Shown here piece by piece: positions 32,817 to 45,513 of a DNA stretch of 64,000 nt. Under the pieces are notes generated by a model. The model did no database searches and was not told the origin of the DNA. It worked only from the letters and a program-made list of their open reading frames with translations. Positions within the stretch are counted from its first letter, which is position 1. The number at the start of each line of letters is the position of its first letter. The translations under genes and the position numbers were made by a program. Source of the stretch: Pilatotrama ljubarskyi. Its lineage: Eukaryota > Basidiomycota > Agaricomycetes > Polyporales > Polyporaceae. The stretch covers positions 124,001 to 188,000 of the forward strand of contig MU277685.1 in the NCBI GenBank assembly GCA_022385805.1. The letters are read 5' to 3'.

Positions 32817-35800
32817 CTATGCTCGGACGACGTCTGCGCAGCGACGACAGAGCTCTTCGTGCTCGTGCCGGGTGTATGTCCAGCAGCGGGGACATTTGTG
32901 TAACGCCGCCGGACGTACCGCAAGCTCTATCTCTGTGCCTACGGGTAGCGTGTCAGTCGACAATTCAAGAGGACGACGAAGGGTCAGCGCGTACCTTTTA
33001 CTTCTATGGACTCTTTATACTGCCAAGCCGGTGTAGTCTCGTCTACGCTGCGATCCGAGAGGCTGACCCCCGATACGCCGAACAGAGCCTTGAGCGTATT
33101 CTCTGCATGGCGGTGTCAATGTTACGCCTTCCAAGCTACACGAGGATGACATACCTTCGCGTCCAAGCAGGTCGATCACGTCCGAAGTGGCAGCTGACGA
33201 GATGTTCATCGCGACATCGGCGGAAAGAGAGCTCTTCACGACCCTGTACTACGTATCAGCCGTGCACCTCCATTTCTCAGCCGAAAGACACCGACCCGTC
33301 CTTTCGGGCTTGTTCCAGAAGCGCGAATACCTTGGACCTGATGCGGAGCAGCTTGTCCATGTCCTGTTCAGCCTGAGCGTCGATGAATTCCTCGGGCTGC
33401 AAGTGTGCGACGTTGAGCGGGGAAGCCCCTCGAACCCTGGTTTAGCACGTACCAGAGGGGTCCACGGGACGGTGAAGACTGACGGCGCATCAGGGCCGTG
33501 CAAGGTAGTATGAATCTCCTCCGCAAGATGGGGGAGAACAGGCGCCAAAACACTAGTCATCGTCTTCAGGACCTGTAGAAGAGATACGTCAGTGTGCAGC
33601 ATAACAACGGGTCACGATGGGTCCACACCTGGTCTAGGACAGCCAACACACGCCGCCTTTCCAGCCCGAGCTCCCGCTCCGCATACAGGCAGTCTTTGTT
33701 GATATCGAAGTAGAACGAGGACAGCGTGATATTCGCGAAGTACGACAGCTCGTTAATCACTACCGCGAATTAGCAGGCTCAAATCGGACGAGTTATATTT
33801 TGCCACTCACCCTGCGGGAAGTTGTACGCCTCGTAGCCTGCACGCGCCGTATGATCCAGCCTATGCAGCCGATGGAGTACGTAGCGATCCGCCAGGCCCA
33901 GCTCAGCGCGCCCTACTTTGTGTGCGTATGGTTGGTCGCCAAGGCTGCCCAGTATGAACCGCGACGAGTTGCGGATTTTGCGCATGGTCTCCGCGCACTG
34001 CTGCAACATCGTCGGCCCGATCGACATGTCCTTCCCGAACTCGACCGTCGCAGCCCATAGACGGAGGATGTCAGGTCCGTATGCCTTCTCGTTCATGCCC
34101 TACACAACGCGTACATCTAGCGTGAGCAGCGTCATAGTGCTCAGAGGAATGGTGACCAACCTCGCCGCCGTTGATTATCGTCATCGGGCTCACGATATTC
34201 CCGAGCGACTTGCTCATCTTCTTCCCGCCCTCGTCCAGGACCATTCCGTGCGTGATGAGCGTCGAATATGGCGCCGCGCGCGCCCTTGAAGGGTCCGTCG
34301 CGCTTCCGATAGCTGTGAGGAGCTGGCTCTGGAACCAGCCGCGGTGCTGGTCCGAACCCTCCAAGCACACGTCTGCGCCGAATGTCCGTTGACGTTCTTT
34401 GCCCTCTTGGTTGGCTGTGGCAGGGTCGCGATAAAGCGCGTCAAGCATACTCCACGACGTGCCGCTGTCGAACCATACGTCCATCGTGTCGGTACCCTTG
34501 CGCCATACCTCGTCGAGCTGCGCGTCGCTCATGCCTTCGCGCTGTGAGGGAGGAACGAAGGCGGAGACAGGGCCGTCCCACCAGTATCTGGGGCCGCGCT
34601 CGCGGAGGACGGACATGATGTGCGTGAGGCTGTCCGAGTCAAGAACGGCGGAGTTCGAGGGGAGGTGGTACAGCGCGGGAATGGGCACACCCCAGACGCG
34701 TTGCCGGGAGATGCACCATTCCGAACGTGAGCGGATGAAGGACTCGAGGCGGTTGCGGGCTGGGAGGGGTCAGCACCAAGAGACATGCGATGGCTGATGG
34801 TACTCACAGATGGCGGGAACGAAGGACACATCCTCCAGTGCAGCGATGGCGTCCTCCTTGATGTTGTCCAGGTTCGCGAACCACTGTGAAGTGGCGCTGC
34901 AAAGAAGGTCATGATGCATCAGCATTCGACAGTCAGAGACAGCATGTCGGTGCCGCGGACATACAGCACGATCACGGGCTTGTCCGTCTTCCAGTCATAA
35001 GGGTACCGATGCTTGAACCGCTGCACCTTCCTCAGCGCGCCAATCTCAGTGAGCAGAGCTACGATCTCCCGTCCGCCCTGCTCCAGCACGTCCTTCTCGA
35101 CCAGACGGGTCGCTGCCTCCTTACCGACAACATCCGCGACGTCCTCTGTAAACTGCCCGAGCCCGTTCACATGACACAGGAGATCTGTTACGACGGACGA
35201 AGATGTGGACGCGGCAGGCTCCGGTGAAGAAGAGGGCGCCGAAGATGAGATCAGACCCAGTGTTTGCATCACCGCGTAGTCCTCCGCACCGTGCGCAGGT
35301 GCGCAGTGTACAAGTCCTGTTCCGGAATCACGAGTGACATGCGAAGATGGTATAATGGGTAGCGAGGGTAGAGAGGCCGTTGAGCCATGCAAAGACGCAA
35401 AGATGGGGCGGTAGGTCGCGCCGACCAGATCAGAGCCTGCCATACGTCGTCAGTATCTGAAGGTAACTGCAGGAGAGCCGCATCGAAGACCTACCATCGA
35501 GTTCACCCAACGGCTCCGGGGAGGAAGGGAAGAGTCCCTGGACTTCTCTGAGGGCCTGTTCGCGATCAGCCGCATATATGAAAATCGACTCGGCGCTCTC
35601 TTGCTCTAAGTCCTTGACCGCGACGATGTGATACCGCATTTCCGGGTTGACAGCAATGGCCTATGCAAGCCTACTCAGTTGTATGCCTGCCTCAAATAAT
35701 GCTCATACTCACCATGTTCGCCGTCAACGTCCAAGGAGTAGTGGTCCATACCAGTAGGGATACCTTCCGCTTTCCAGCAGTCAGAGCGCGAAGAGTATCC

Positions 35801-36969
35801 GACATATGCGGGCTGGTTGGGTCGAGCTGGAAGGAGACATAGACTGAATGCGAGACGTGCTTGTCGTTGTAGACCAGCTCTGCCTCTGCCAGGGCGGAGC
35901 GAGAGGATGGAGAGTAGTGCACGGGTCGATGTTGCCGGTAGATCAGACCTAGAGCAAATGTTATTGAATAGGTTAAGAGATAGCCGAGATGGTATTGTCG
36001 TACCCTTCTCGACCATAGCCTTGAAGATGTCCAATTGCCTGAGTTCATACTCTGGGTCTGCATGCAGCGATTAGCTTAGACGTGTAAATGAATTCATGAG
36101 CACATAACTTACCCAGCGTACGGTACGTCGTCTTTGGACTCCAGTCTGCCATTACGCCAAGTGCCCGAAACTGCTCCATTTGCGAAGCGACCTCTTTGCG
36201 AGCGAACTTCTCTGCCTCATCTCGAATTTGAGACGGAGCCAATTGGTTGATCTCAACCTTTGCCAACTATGAGTATATGCGTGCAGATATGCTCCCTTCA
36301 CGCACCCCAAGTTGCTTCAAAACCTTGTTCTCGATGGGAAGGCCATGGCAGTCCCAACCGGGCATATAACTTGGGTTAGGCGAAGTCAATCATACGCGCG
36401 CAAGTGTTGATCCAGCTTACACGCACTTGACTCTGTGACCCAGCGATACATGATAACGATTGATGATATCCTTCAGGATTTTGTTCAAAGCGTGTCCTAA
36501 CGAAGCGGCCGTGAGTCTGCCACGATCTCGCAGGGCCCTCTTTTTCATCCGTCGACACAGAGATGGCGCGACTCAGGTCTCAAAGAAACTTTCACGCGCT
36601 GCTATGGCAGCGTGGACTTACCCATGTGCAAGTCGCCATTCGCGTACGGCGGACCATCGTGGAAGACAAAGAGAGGACCTTGCGCATGCTCCCACTATTC
36701 CGGACGGCTATGTTACATATTCATAGGCTCTTATGGAGGCACAAGCTAACCTGCCAGCGGTACAACTCTTCAGTTGTCTTGTTTCGCAATCCAGGCTCCT
36801 TGGACGGGTCATTGTAGAGCGGAAACGCAGTCTTGGGCAGAAGCAGAGTGTCTCCCCAGCGCTGGGGGCTGTCAGCAAACGCTGGAAAAGTTGTCGAGAA
36901 CCATCGCCGGGAGCATGTTGTGGTACAGCTGAGACGTAGTCCTGCAGAAAGCAGGGACCAGCGCAGCAT
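32817..36969 (-). CDS. Isoleucyl-tRNA synthetase, mitochondrial
   Basis: Model complement(join(32817..32938, 32995..33102, 33155..33243, 33296..33396, 33453..33572, 33629..33759, 33811..34099, 34161..34759, 34808..34896, 34965..35436, 35495..35660, 35713..35948, 36004..36057, 36113..36266, 36306..36369, 36427..36496, 36622..36694, 36751..36969)), 18 exons, 1051 aa. This class I synthetase charges mitochondrial tRNA-Ile. The N terminus ([20 protein letters not shown]) is presequence-like. Motifs: [17 protein letters not shown] (HIGH box as HMGH, residues 96-99), [18 protein letters not shown] and [11 protein letters not shown] of the editing domain, [26 protein letters not shown], and [10 protein letters not shown]. 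The C-terminal zinc finger [19 protein letters not shown] marks the bacterial/mitochondrial form. One intron is only 39 nt (36267-36305). Confidence 0.95.
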
Positions 36970-37243
36970 GAGCCCAGCGAGAGACGAGAGCCAAAGCCAG
37001 AAGAGCCGGAGAAGAGAGAGCGGAGACTCTCGAGTACGGTGACGCGCGGGCGCCTATCCGAAAGAGCTTGGTCGGGCGCGCGTCACGTGCTGGACGCGCT
37101 GGGGCAGGCGTGTTATTTTGGCGTGTTTGTGGCTGGTGTTGAACAAAACGAGTCGTGTGTTGCGCGCCAAGGCTGGTCTACATCCAACTCTGTATTACTC
37201 CTCCACCGCTGTACTCCTTCTCCACGGCCCCTGCTGTTCTCCT
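36970..37243. promoter_or_regulatory. Divergent promoter, mitochondrial IleRS / cyclin B
   Basis: Only 274 bp separate the two start codons. It includes a TCACGTG-type E-box (CACGTG, around 37084) on the cyclin side. Both genes probably share regulatory DNA. Confidence 0.5.
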
Positions 37244-39287
37244 ATGTCTTCATCAATTCCCGTACGTCTTCCTGGACTTCTCAGCGTATTCCTGAATACT
37301 GAACTGTATGATTCCAGACACGGCGTGTGACGAGGGCCGCAGCCGGTCGCACTGGTGTGCTCCGAGACAAGGAGAATTCCACAGCACGTCAAGGACGTAC
37401 AGCTGCATCCCGCGCGAAACCCCCTTCCTCTCAATCCGCCGCAGACAAGCCAGAGAATGCGAAGCCGCCAGGAGCAACGCGCGCGACGTCATCAACTGCA
37501 GCCACCAGGGCTAAGTCGGTTGGTGTGGCTACGTCTCAGGTAGACCCTGCTGCCCAGGGCAAGCGTAAGCGCGCAGCCCTCGGCGAGGTCCCCAAGCCTC
37601 CCGAGAACAAGGCGAAGCTCAGCATCGCCCCCGGGACGACGGACCCGAAAGGCAAGGAACGCGTCAAGGAGATCAAGGAGAAGTTCGAAGGCGTCGTTCT
37701 CAAACAGACGACCACGACTACCGTCGTCCGCAAACCCCTTCGCACCGTAGCGGACTCGACGACAACTACAACCACGACTGCGGTGGCGACATCGCGGCGG
37801 ACCCGGAGTACGACTGCTGGTACTCACGCGCAATCACAATCGTCACAAGCCCGTCCTCTGGAGGTCTTGAGGGAAGATGACGAGGACGCGATGGCTATCG
37901 ACCCTCAACCCCCGGCGCCTGTGCCCTCACCAAAGCGGTTTGTAGCCGCTCGAGAAGCTGCACGGACAGGCGTCCCAGCAGCGTCACGGGTACCCAGGCG
38001 TATATCTGGGCGTTCGCTAAAACAGGACGAAGACGAGGAGGAGGCTCACCGCGCTTACAAGAAGAGGCGAACATCTTCGGATATGCCGGACGTGGCGGCG
38101 ATGCACGAAGAGGAGGTCGAGAATGCCGTGATACCCAAGGAGGAGGCGGAGGTGGATCCTGAAGGTGACCAGTGGGATGACTTGGATGCGGAGGATGCGG
38201 ACGACCCGCTTATGGTTAGTGAGTACGTCGTGGAGATCTTCGCGTACCTCAAGGAGGTCGAGGTATGTTACATTAGCTGTGCATATATGCGTCTCGCTCA
38301 TGCCTGTGCAGCAAACTACCATGCCCAATCCCAACTACATGGCAAACCAGAAGGATCTTGCTTGGAAGATGCGGGGCATTCTCACAGACTGGCTCATCCA
38401 AGTTCACTCGCGCTTCCGTCTGCTCCCGGAGACGCTGTTCCTCTGCGTCAACATCATTGACCGCTTCCTCTCTGCCCGCGTGGTCTCTTTGGCTAAGCTT
38501 CAGCTGGTTGGGATCACCTGTATGTTCATAGCCGCCAAGGTAGAGGAGATTGTCGCGCCCTCCGCCAGCAACTTCCTCTACTGCGCGGATTCCTCATACA
38601 CGGAATCGGAGATCCTCCAGGCCGAGCGCTACGTCCTGAAGACGATTGACTGGAACCTCAGCTATCCCAACCCGATCCACTTCCTTCGGCGCATCAGCAA
38701 GGCCGACGACTACAACGTGCAAGTCCGGACGATCGGCAAGTACCTGCTCGAGATCCAGTGTCTCGAGTGGCGACTCATCGCGGCGCCGCCCTCGTTGCTC
38801 GCCGCCGCCTCCATTTGGCTTGCTCGTCTGATCCTTGGGTTCTCGGACTGGGTAAGACCATGCCTGTCTCATAACGCACGATTGGCTGATGCACGTCCAG
38901 ACGCCGAACCTCGCTCACTACTCGTCATATCGTGAAAGGGACATCGTCCCGACGGCGAACCTGATGCTGAACTATATCCTCAAGCCTGTCCGGCATCAGT
39001 CATTCTATAAGAAGTACGCGTCGAAGAAGTTCTTGAAGGTCAGTTGACTACGTCCTGTAGTGAAGGGTACCTTGCTAACCACGCATCTCCGCTTCGAACA
39101 GGCGAGTGTCTTCGTCCGAGATTGGGCGCTTGAGCGCTGGGAGGAGGGCACGATGGTGGACCTCGAGACAGAGCTGCCTGTATTGAAGGCGATCATCCGG
39201 GAGCAGCGTGCGATGGAGGAGCAGGCCCTCGCAGCACGCGCCAATGGCGCGGGCGACAGCGAGGGCGAAATCTTCCAGGAGCAGTGA
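37244..39287 (+). CDS. G2/mitotic B-type cyclin
   Basis: Model join(37244..37261, 37318..38262, 38312..38851, 38901..39038, 39102..39287), 608 aa. B-type cyclins activate Cdk1 for mitotic entry. The 18-nt first exon (MSSSIP) precedes a disordered regulatory N terminus that has a KEN box (LRDKENS) and an RxxL destruction-box candidate (KRAALGEV), both anaphase-promoting-complex signals. The cyclin fold starts at EYVVEIFAYLKEVE, then MRGILTDWLIQVHSRFRLLP (the MRxILxDWL signature), IDRFLS, LQLVGITCMFIAAKVEEI, and FLYCADSSYTESEIL. The second fold is NPIHFLRRISKADDYN onward. The N-terminal region is longer than in yeast B cyclins. It is head to head with the IleRS gene. Confidence 0.95.
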
Positions 39288-40211
39288 AGTGCTCCGCTCA
39301 GCCGTCCACCGAACACCGCGCACGACCGACGTGCGCGCCTCACTTTGGGACACATCCATCCACATTCCTACCTGGTTCTTTGTTCTATTTTGCCGCGCCT
39401 TGAGCGCTGCGCTCTGTAGCATGCACGAACTCTCGCCGCCGCTCGGACGCTCAGCTCAGCGCCCGCCAAAACTCTGCATACCCCGCATCAATGTTTATCG
39501 TTGTCTATCCTCCGCTGCGACACCCTCATCCATACCTCTCGCATCTTTGCTCTCTTGTGCCATAGCCCCAACCTTGCGTCGTCTTGCCGCCACATGCGCA
39601 AGTCCGCTGCACGCTCAGCCTTTCTCTTTCTTTGCACACTCTTGCCCATGTCCCCCATGTCTCCCTCATATCCACTTGTATCTATTGCCACTCCTGCCAT
39701 CCCACTCTTCCGCCCTCTCTTCCCAGCCCTCGCCCCCACGCGCTAGATGCACAGTAGTAGTACATAGTTCTCCCCACCCACATTATGCCAGCTAGGCAGG
39801 TACCTGGTACCGCCCACGTCCACCGTCTCCTGCAAGCACGCCGCATACATATTCTAGTAGCACCAGTACTTATGTTATTCCCCGGGTCGCCGGGAGCCGC
39901 ATGTCTACCATCTGTGTCTCTTGCTTTGTACACTACAGTAATGGCGCCTCGCGGCGTCTACGCCAGAATGCAATACAATGTTATGGAAGTCACTAACGGA
40001 GTGATGCCGCACGGCTGCCTGCACGGTAGTGGAAGCATCGGTGTCTCCGCAATACTCGAGTGCGATGCCCCTGAAAGGCGCTAGCATTTACGAACCACGA
40101 CAGTGACGACGTTGTGCCCAATAGTACATGTCAAGGATTTATCTACTGCTACTCACGCCCCCTAACCCAAATTGGCGAGCTCGACGTTCAGTGACCTATG
40201 AGAGGCGACCT
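39288..40211. other. Convergent 3' intergenic
   Basis: 924 bp between the cyclin and prolyl-tRNA synthetase stops. The part at 39440-39730 is strongly pyrimidine-rich on the plus strand. No gene, repeat or RNA structure was recognised. Confidence 0.5.
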
Positions 40212-42860
40212 CTAGTACGAGCGACCGAAGAGGGTCCAGCGCTTCGCGTCCTTGCCGCACGCGACGCACTTGGTCTTGCCGGGCTCGATCTTCGGCCAGC
40301 GGGACTGGTCGAAGGGGATGCAGAGCGACTTTGCACCCGCAGAGGGAGCGCGCTCGTCCGTGGGCTCAGAACTGTCGCAGCATATCAGCATATATCCGCC
40401 TCGAACAGCGAGAAGCGGAAGACACTTACGCCTTGGCGCTGCGCTCCTTGATGTCGTCCTCGCACGCCTCCTCCTCGCACCAGGGCATGACGACGACGCA
40501 CTTGTCGTCGAGCGTCGGCACGACGTCCTCCCAGCGGTGCACCTCGCGCAGGCGCGAGAAGTACACGTCCTGCGCGCGCTTGAACATGTCGGCCTGGATC
40601 TGGTCGAGCAGTGCGGGTACGGCCGTGGTGATGTCTGCGAGCGGGATGGGAGCCTTGACGCCGGTGTCGCGCCGTGCGCTGAGCGTCTGCTTCTTCGCGA
40701 GGTCCGCAGGGCCAATCTCGAGACGGAGGGGAACACCCTGACATCCGATGGTCAGTCTCCGAAGATTCGTGCAAGACCAGATGCGCTCACCTTCTGCTCC
40801 CAGTCGTTGAACTTGAATCCAGGGGTGTAGACATCGCGGAGATCTGCACGAGCGCGGATACCAGCCTTGATCAGGCTATCTGCGAGGTCCTCAGCAGCCT
40901 TGTTGACAGCCGCGCGCTGCTCCTCGGTCGACTTGGCCGTGATACCGCAGGGAACGACGACGACCTGCACGCTCGCCACCCGGGGCGGGAGGACGAGGCC
41001 CTGGTTGTCACCGTGGATCATGACCATAACGCCAATCGTGCGGGTCGACAGGCCCCACGAGTTCTGCCAGACGTACGCCTTGCCCTGGCCGGAGGGATCG
41101 TTCGGGTCCTCGACGAAGATGTTGAACATCTCCGGGCGCGAGAAATTCTGGCCGAGACAGTGCGAGGTCGCACCCTGGATGCCGCGGCCGGTCGTCGGCA
41201 CGAAGCCCTCGACGGTCGTGGTGTAGAGCCCGCCCGCGAACTTCTCCTTCTCGGACTTGATGCCGGGGATGACGGGCACCGCGAGGAGCTCCTCGTATAT
41301 GCGGCGGTAGAGGTCGAGAATCTCGAGCACCTCCTTGTCGGCCTCGGCCTTGGTGAGGTGAGCGGTGTGGCCCTCTTGCCAAAGGAACTCGCGAGTGCGG
41401 AGGAAGGGCTCTACGATCTTCGTCAGCCTGTGCTCGATTCCTGAGCGGAAGATACTTACGAGGATTCTTGAACTCCCAGCGGACAACGCTGTTCCACTGG
41501 TTCAGCTTGAGGGGAAGATCACGGTGGCTTTGGATCCACTTGGCGTAATCTGTGACTCCAGGTCAGAGTCATGCTCTAGGACGGCTGAGGAGGGAACGTA
41601 CAGGGATACATCACAGTCTCAGATGTGGGACGAATGGCAATCGGTTCTTCAAGATCCGAGTTACCTCTGCATGCGGATTGTGAGCGTCCTGGAGGAACGG
41701 TGAATATCATCGCACATACGCTCGCGTGACCCATGCGACTTCGGGAGAGAAGCCCTCGACGTGATCCTTCTCCCGCTCCAGGACCTTCGAAGACACGAAC
41801 ATGGGGAAGTACGCGTTCTGCACGCCCATTGCCCGAATTTTTCCATTGAACCATTCTAGACACGATTTCAGCACGCAAGCATCGGATATGCCGCTCGACG
41901 TCGACAACACACCTTGGATGATCTCCCAGATACTGTACGACCAGGGTCTCAGGATATAGCAGCCGCTAACATTGTAGTAGTCCAGCATATCGGCCTTGAT
42001 GAGCACGTTCGTGTACCAGGTCGGGAAGTCGACCTCCTTCTTCACGCCGATAGCGATCTGGACAGCGCCCTCGATCTTCGCATCCTCCTTCCCCTTATTC
42101 GTGGGGGCAGATTTTGACGCGGCACCCTCGTTCGCGGTGGCTTGGAGGCTGGCGATGTCGAGTTCGTGGAGTGCAGGAGCGCCTTCAGTGGCAAACTGCT
42201 TCACGTATGCATAGAGGTCCTTGCCGGAGAGGAAGACGGTGGATTCGGAGGAGAGGCAGCGGACGGCGAAGGTCGAGGTAGAGTTGGCGATGGCGGAGTC
42301 GATCACCGTCGTGATCTTGGGATATGTTTGTGCGTTGAGAGCGAGGGGGGATACTGTACAGAACGACTGTCAGATTGCCGCCATTCATCCACACATCCTG
42401 CAGGAGCCGGGGTGGGGACAGAGCTTCCGTGCACTCCAGGAAATCTTGAGCCGGAGCGCATGAGAAGCTCGAAGACCAGTCGCCCATCGCTCCCTCTGCA
42501 TACACTCAGATGCAAGGAGTGAGACTCACGGGAGTTTTTATCTAGGTCGAAGAACTCCTTCAGGAGATCCTCGGACGCGAGACGGAGGTCTTTCAAATTC
42601 AGAGTCTTGCCGAGGACTCCTGAAGGCACGTCCGTCGTTTCTCGCGCGATCACGAACACGGGCACGGGGGTCGCCGTCTTCGCCGTCTTGGGCTTGTAGA
42701 CGAGCGTTTTGACCAGCTCAAAGGGCTTCGGGGCGGAGGAGCTGGCCTCGAGGGCCTCGCGCCAGGACTGGGGGGAGTTTGTGGGTGCATGCGAGACCGT
42801 TGCGGCGGGGCTGATGGAGAGCTTGGAGAGCGCCTGGTTCACAGCTTCCAGCGAGGCCAT
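40212..42860 (-). CDS. Prolyl-tRNA synthetase, eukaryote/archaeal type with N-terminal editing-like domain
   Basis: Model complement(join(40212..40371, 40430..40737, 40791..41410, 41460..41549, 41602..41666, 41720..41855, 41913..42353, 42530..42860)), 716 aa. The class II enzyme charges tRNA-Pro in the cytosol. The first 230 residues ([33 protein letters not shown], and so on) match the YbaK-like/associated domain found at the N terminus of lower-eukaryote ProRS. The catalytic core has [27 protein letters not shown] (motif 2), [12 protein letters not shown], and [14 protein letters not shown] (motif 3). The C terminus ends [10 protein letters not shown], the typical ending. The frame is open for 74 codons upstream of 42860 and starts with a presequence-like peptide, so a longer isoform is possible. 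The first intron is 176 nt. Confidence 0.95.
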
Positions 42861-43459
42861 CGTGGCAGAAGAATGAAGTGACAGAGCGAGAGACAGACGA
42901 CGAGGACGAGAATAAGCAGACGCAGCGGCGGACGGCGAGGAGGAGCAGGACTCGGCGCTTTTGCAGATTGACTCGACCGTTTTGGCGTGGGTCGATGTTA
43001 TCAGATGTTGCGATAGAACAGGCCGCGCTGGTCGAGCTCGAGGGATCCGTCGGACAGCGGCCCTCGAGGCGAGCATCCGCACGTCGTCGTCGTCGCAGAA
43101 CTCAGTGTCGACGGAGCAGAGGCGAGAGCGAAACGCGTCCGTGTCGCGACCGTCGACGCGATCGAGGCGCTCACCGCATCATCTACCCGAGCGCGTAAGC
43201 ACTCTCAATCTCAGCGGAAAAATCGTCCAAAGGCAATGCGTTGTATGTACAGACGTGGAAATGCTGCTGCTTATATATCGTGACTCAGAGATCCTCAACT
43301 ACCTCCGTTCCGCTTCGTACATGAGTGCCTACTGGGTCCGTGCGAGAAGCGACGAAAGGGAGGTCGTGGTCGTCAGTGGTATATGTATGCCTAACTTACA
43401 GCACTGGCCAAGCATGCGAGAGATAGATCGGGTCAGCGCATTCGTGTAGATCGTGACGT
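42861..43459. promoter_or_regulatory. Upstream region of prolyl-tRNA synthetase
   Basis: 599 bp between the ProRS start and the stop of the oxysterol-binding protein gene. The 222 bp adjoining ProRS form an in-frame extension (up to 43082). The rest should hold the promoter and the neighbour's 3' end. Confidence 0.45.
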
Positions 43460-45356
43460 TCATGCCGTAGAGGTCGCCGCCGGCGGGGTGGACGACGCCC
43501 CGTCCTCTAGCTTGTGCTCGGCCGCTTCCTTGAGCTCCTCCTCTATGGCCTTCCGGCCCTCCTCGGTGAGCGCCGGTATCCCCGACGAGATGTCAGGGTC
43601 GAAATAGCGAGGCACGAACCTGCGAGCACATAAGCCACCGAAGTCATCAACGTCGATGCAGTACTCACTTGACTCCTTTGCGCTTCCGTTCTGCTGCCTC
43701 GTCTCTCTGCCTCTGTTCTATGGCGAGCTTGTGCTTCGTCGCCTCGCTATACTCCTTCTTCAACAGCCGATCCGTCACGTTCTCCCACAGCTTCCTGCTC
43801 TCGTTCGGCAGCTGCTTCTCCAGCGGGCGCACCGCCTTCGGGACGACGTGCAGCGTCGACACGTCGATCAGCGTCGCATACTCGCTGTCCGGAGCATCCA
43901 CACGTTTCCAGCGGATCCGGCCTCTCCATGAGCCATCGAATACCGCCAGCACCCTATCGCGCGGGACGTGCTTCACGCGCGTCCACTCCTCGTGCACGCT
44001 CTCCTTCGGGTCGTACGTGTGAATCACGCCCTCGCAGTGGAACTGCGCGCGCCCGAGCCACGACTCCTCCTTGTACTCGATGATCGCGCGCAGCTTCGGG
44101 CCGTCCTTGCCCCCCGAGCAGGTGATAATCGTCGAGTCGCCGACCGTGACGTAGAAGCTGCCGCGCAGCAGTCCGTTCACAGAGGCCACCGGGTGCGTGA
44201 TGTGGTACGTCTCGCCCGCGCCGGGCTCGCCGGTGATGCGCACGAAGATGCCCTTGTTGAACGAGCCGGGCATGACGCGCAGGGTCGTCCCGGACACTTT
44301 GGCGGAGATCTGGTCGATGCCGACGAGCTCGAGGTGACGGCTGGGGCAGACCGCGTAGAATGCCGAGACGGGCGGGTGGTGCGAGACTTGCTCCGTAAGG
44401 TAGGCGATGCGGACGCGCGGCTTGTCCGCAGCCGTCTCGTCCGTCTCTAGGAGGTCGGCTGCGCCCGACGCGCGGTCGTTCGTCAGGCTGAGACTGGAGA
44501 CGCCAGCCTCGAGGTTGCTCTCGACGGGCTCGGGGGACGTGCCGGGCGTTGACTTGGCCGTGGCGGGGGGCTCTCGTGACATGAAGCTGAATCTGCTGAA
44601 GGCGCTCTTGCCGCTCTTGACGCTCGCGGTCTCCGAGAGAGACGGGTGTGCGACGTCGGGCATAGAGTGTGTTGCAGGGCCGTTGAACCATGACGCGCCG
44701 GCGTTGTCCGGCACGGGCGCAGAGACGTACAGGTGGTGGATTGGAGGCTCGTTCGGGTCCGAAGGGTAAGAGACTGGTATCACGTCCCAGTGCGACCGGA
44801 AATGCTCGCCGAGCACGGAGTTGTATGGCTTGCAAACCTTCCCCCTCTGCAGTAATGTAAGCATGCGGCCGACGTCAAGGAGGGAGAAGATAACCGACGA
44901 TGAACTTGAGGTCCTTTGAGAAGGTAAATCTGAGTACGGCCAGCATACGCTCGAAGGGATCGTCAGAATCATTGACGCTGGGCGGGCGCATCTCGTTCAG
45001 TCTATCACGTCCCTTCCCAGGTCATACGCATTCGACTCACGCAGCGAAGAGGTCCGGCCTGTCCAAGTAGTGCCAATACTCGAGGTTCGGGATGGGCTCC
45101 AGCAGCGAGGCGGGGAGCGAGAGACGCCTGGCGTACGGTTCCGTCAGACACCGCGAACGTTGCACAGACGAGGGCGCCCCTTTGGGACCTACATCGCAGC
45201 GATGTCCTTCACGCCGAGGCACTTCTTGACGAGCTGGACAATCATCTTGAGCTTACCGCTCTCGCCGGTGTCGCCTGTGTCGGGCACCGATATCGCCTGT
45301 CCTGGCGCGTCCTCGTCCACGGGCGTGCCGACGTCGGTCTTGTCCAAAGTGGCCAT
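43460..45356 (-). CDS. Oxysterol-binding protein (OSBP/Osh family)
   Basis: Model complement(join(43460..43619, 43669..44846, 44899..44977, 45041..45127, 45193..45356)), 555 aa. Osh/ORP proteins exchange sterol and phosphoinositide between membranes. The lid and entry region is present (LKMIVQLVKKCLGVKD; SLPASLLEPIPNLEYWHYLD; NDSDDPFERMLAVLRFTFSK), then GKVCKPYNSVLGEHFRSHWD, and the family signature EQVSHHPPVSAFY. It lacks PH and ankyrin domains, like short Osh4/Kes1-type members, but is longer than Osh4 because about 90 Ser/Pro-rich residues are inserted between HHLYVSAPVPD and VRIAYLTEQ. The end is charged and coiled (EEEGRKAIEEEL-like). Confidence 0.93.
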
Positions 45357-45513
45357 GGCGGGCAAACAAAGGAAAAGAGACAGCGAGAATGGGGAGAGGG
45401 AAAGAGATAGTATAGCAAGAACGAGCAACGGGACAGCAAACAAAGAACGTGCGCCGAGCTCGACGCCCCGGTATCGCTTCTATGTAATGGGCGCAAGACG
45501 GGCGCTTCCAATA

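Noticed and set aside
43747..44835. Long frames that overlap the oxysterol-binding protein gene in other frames (293 and 160 codons)
   Set aside because: Arg/Ala-rich shadows of a high-GC exon; the OSBP frame carries all conserved motifs.
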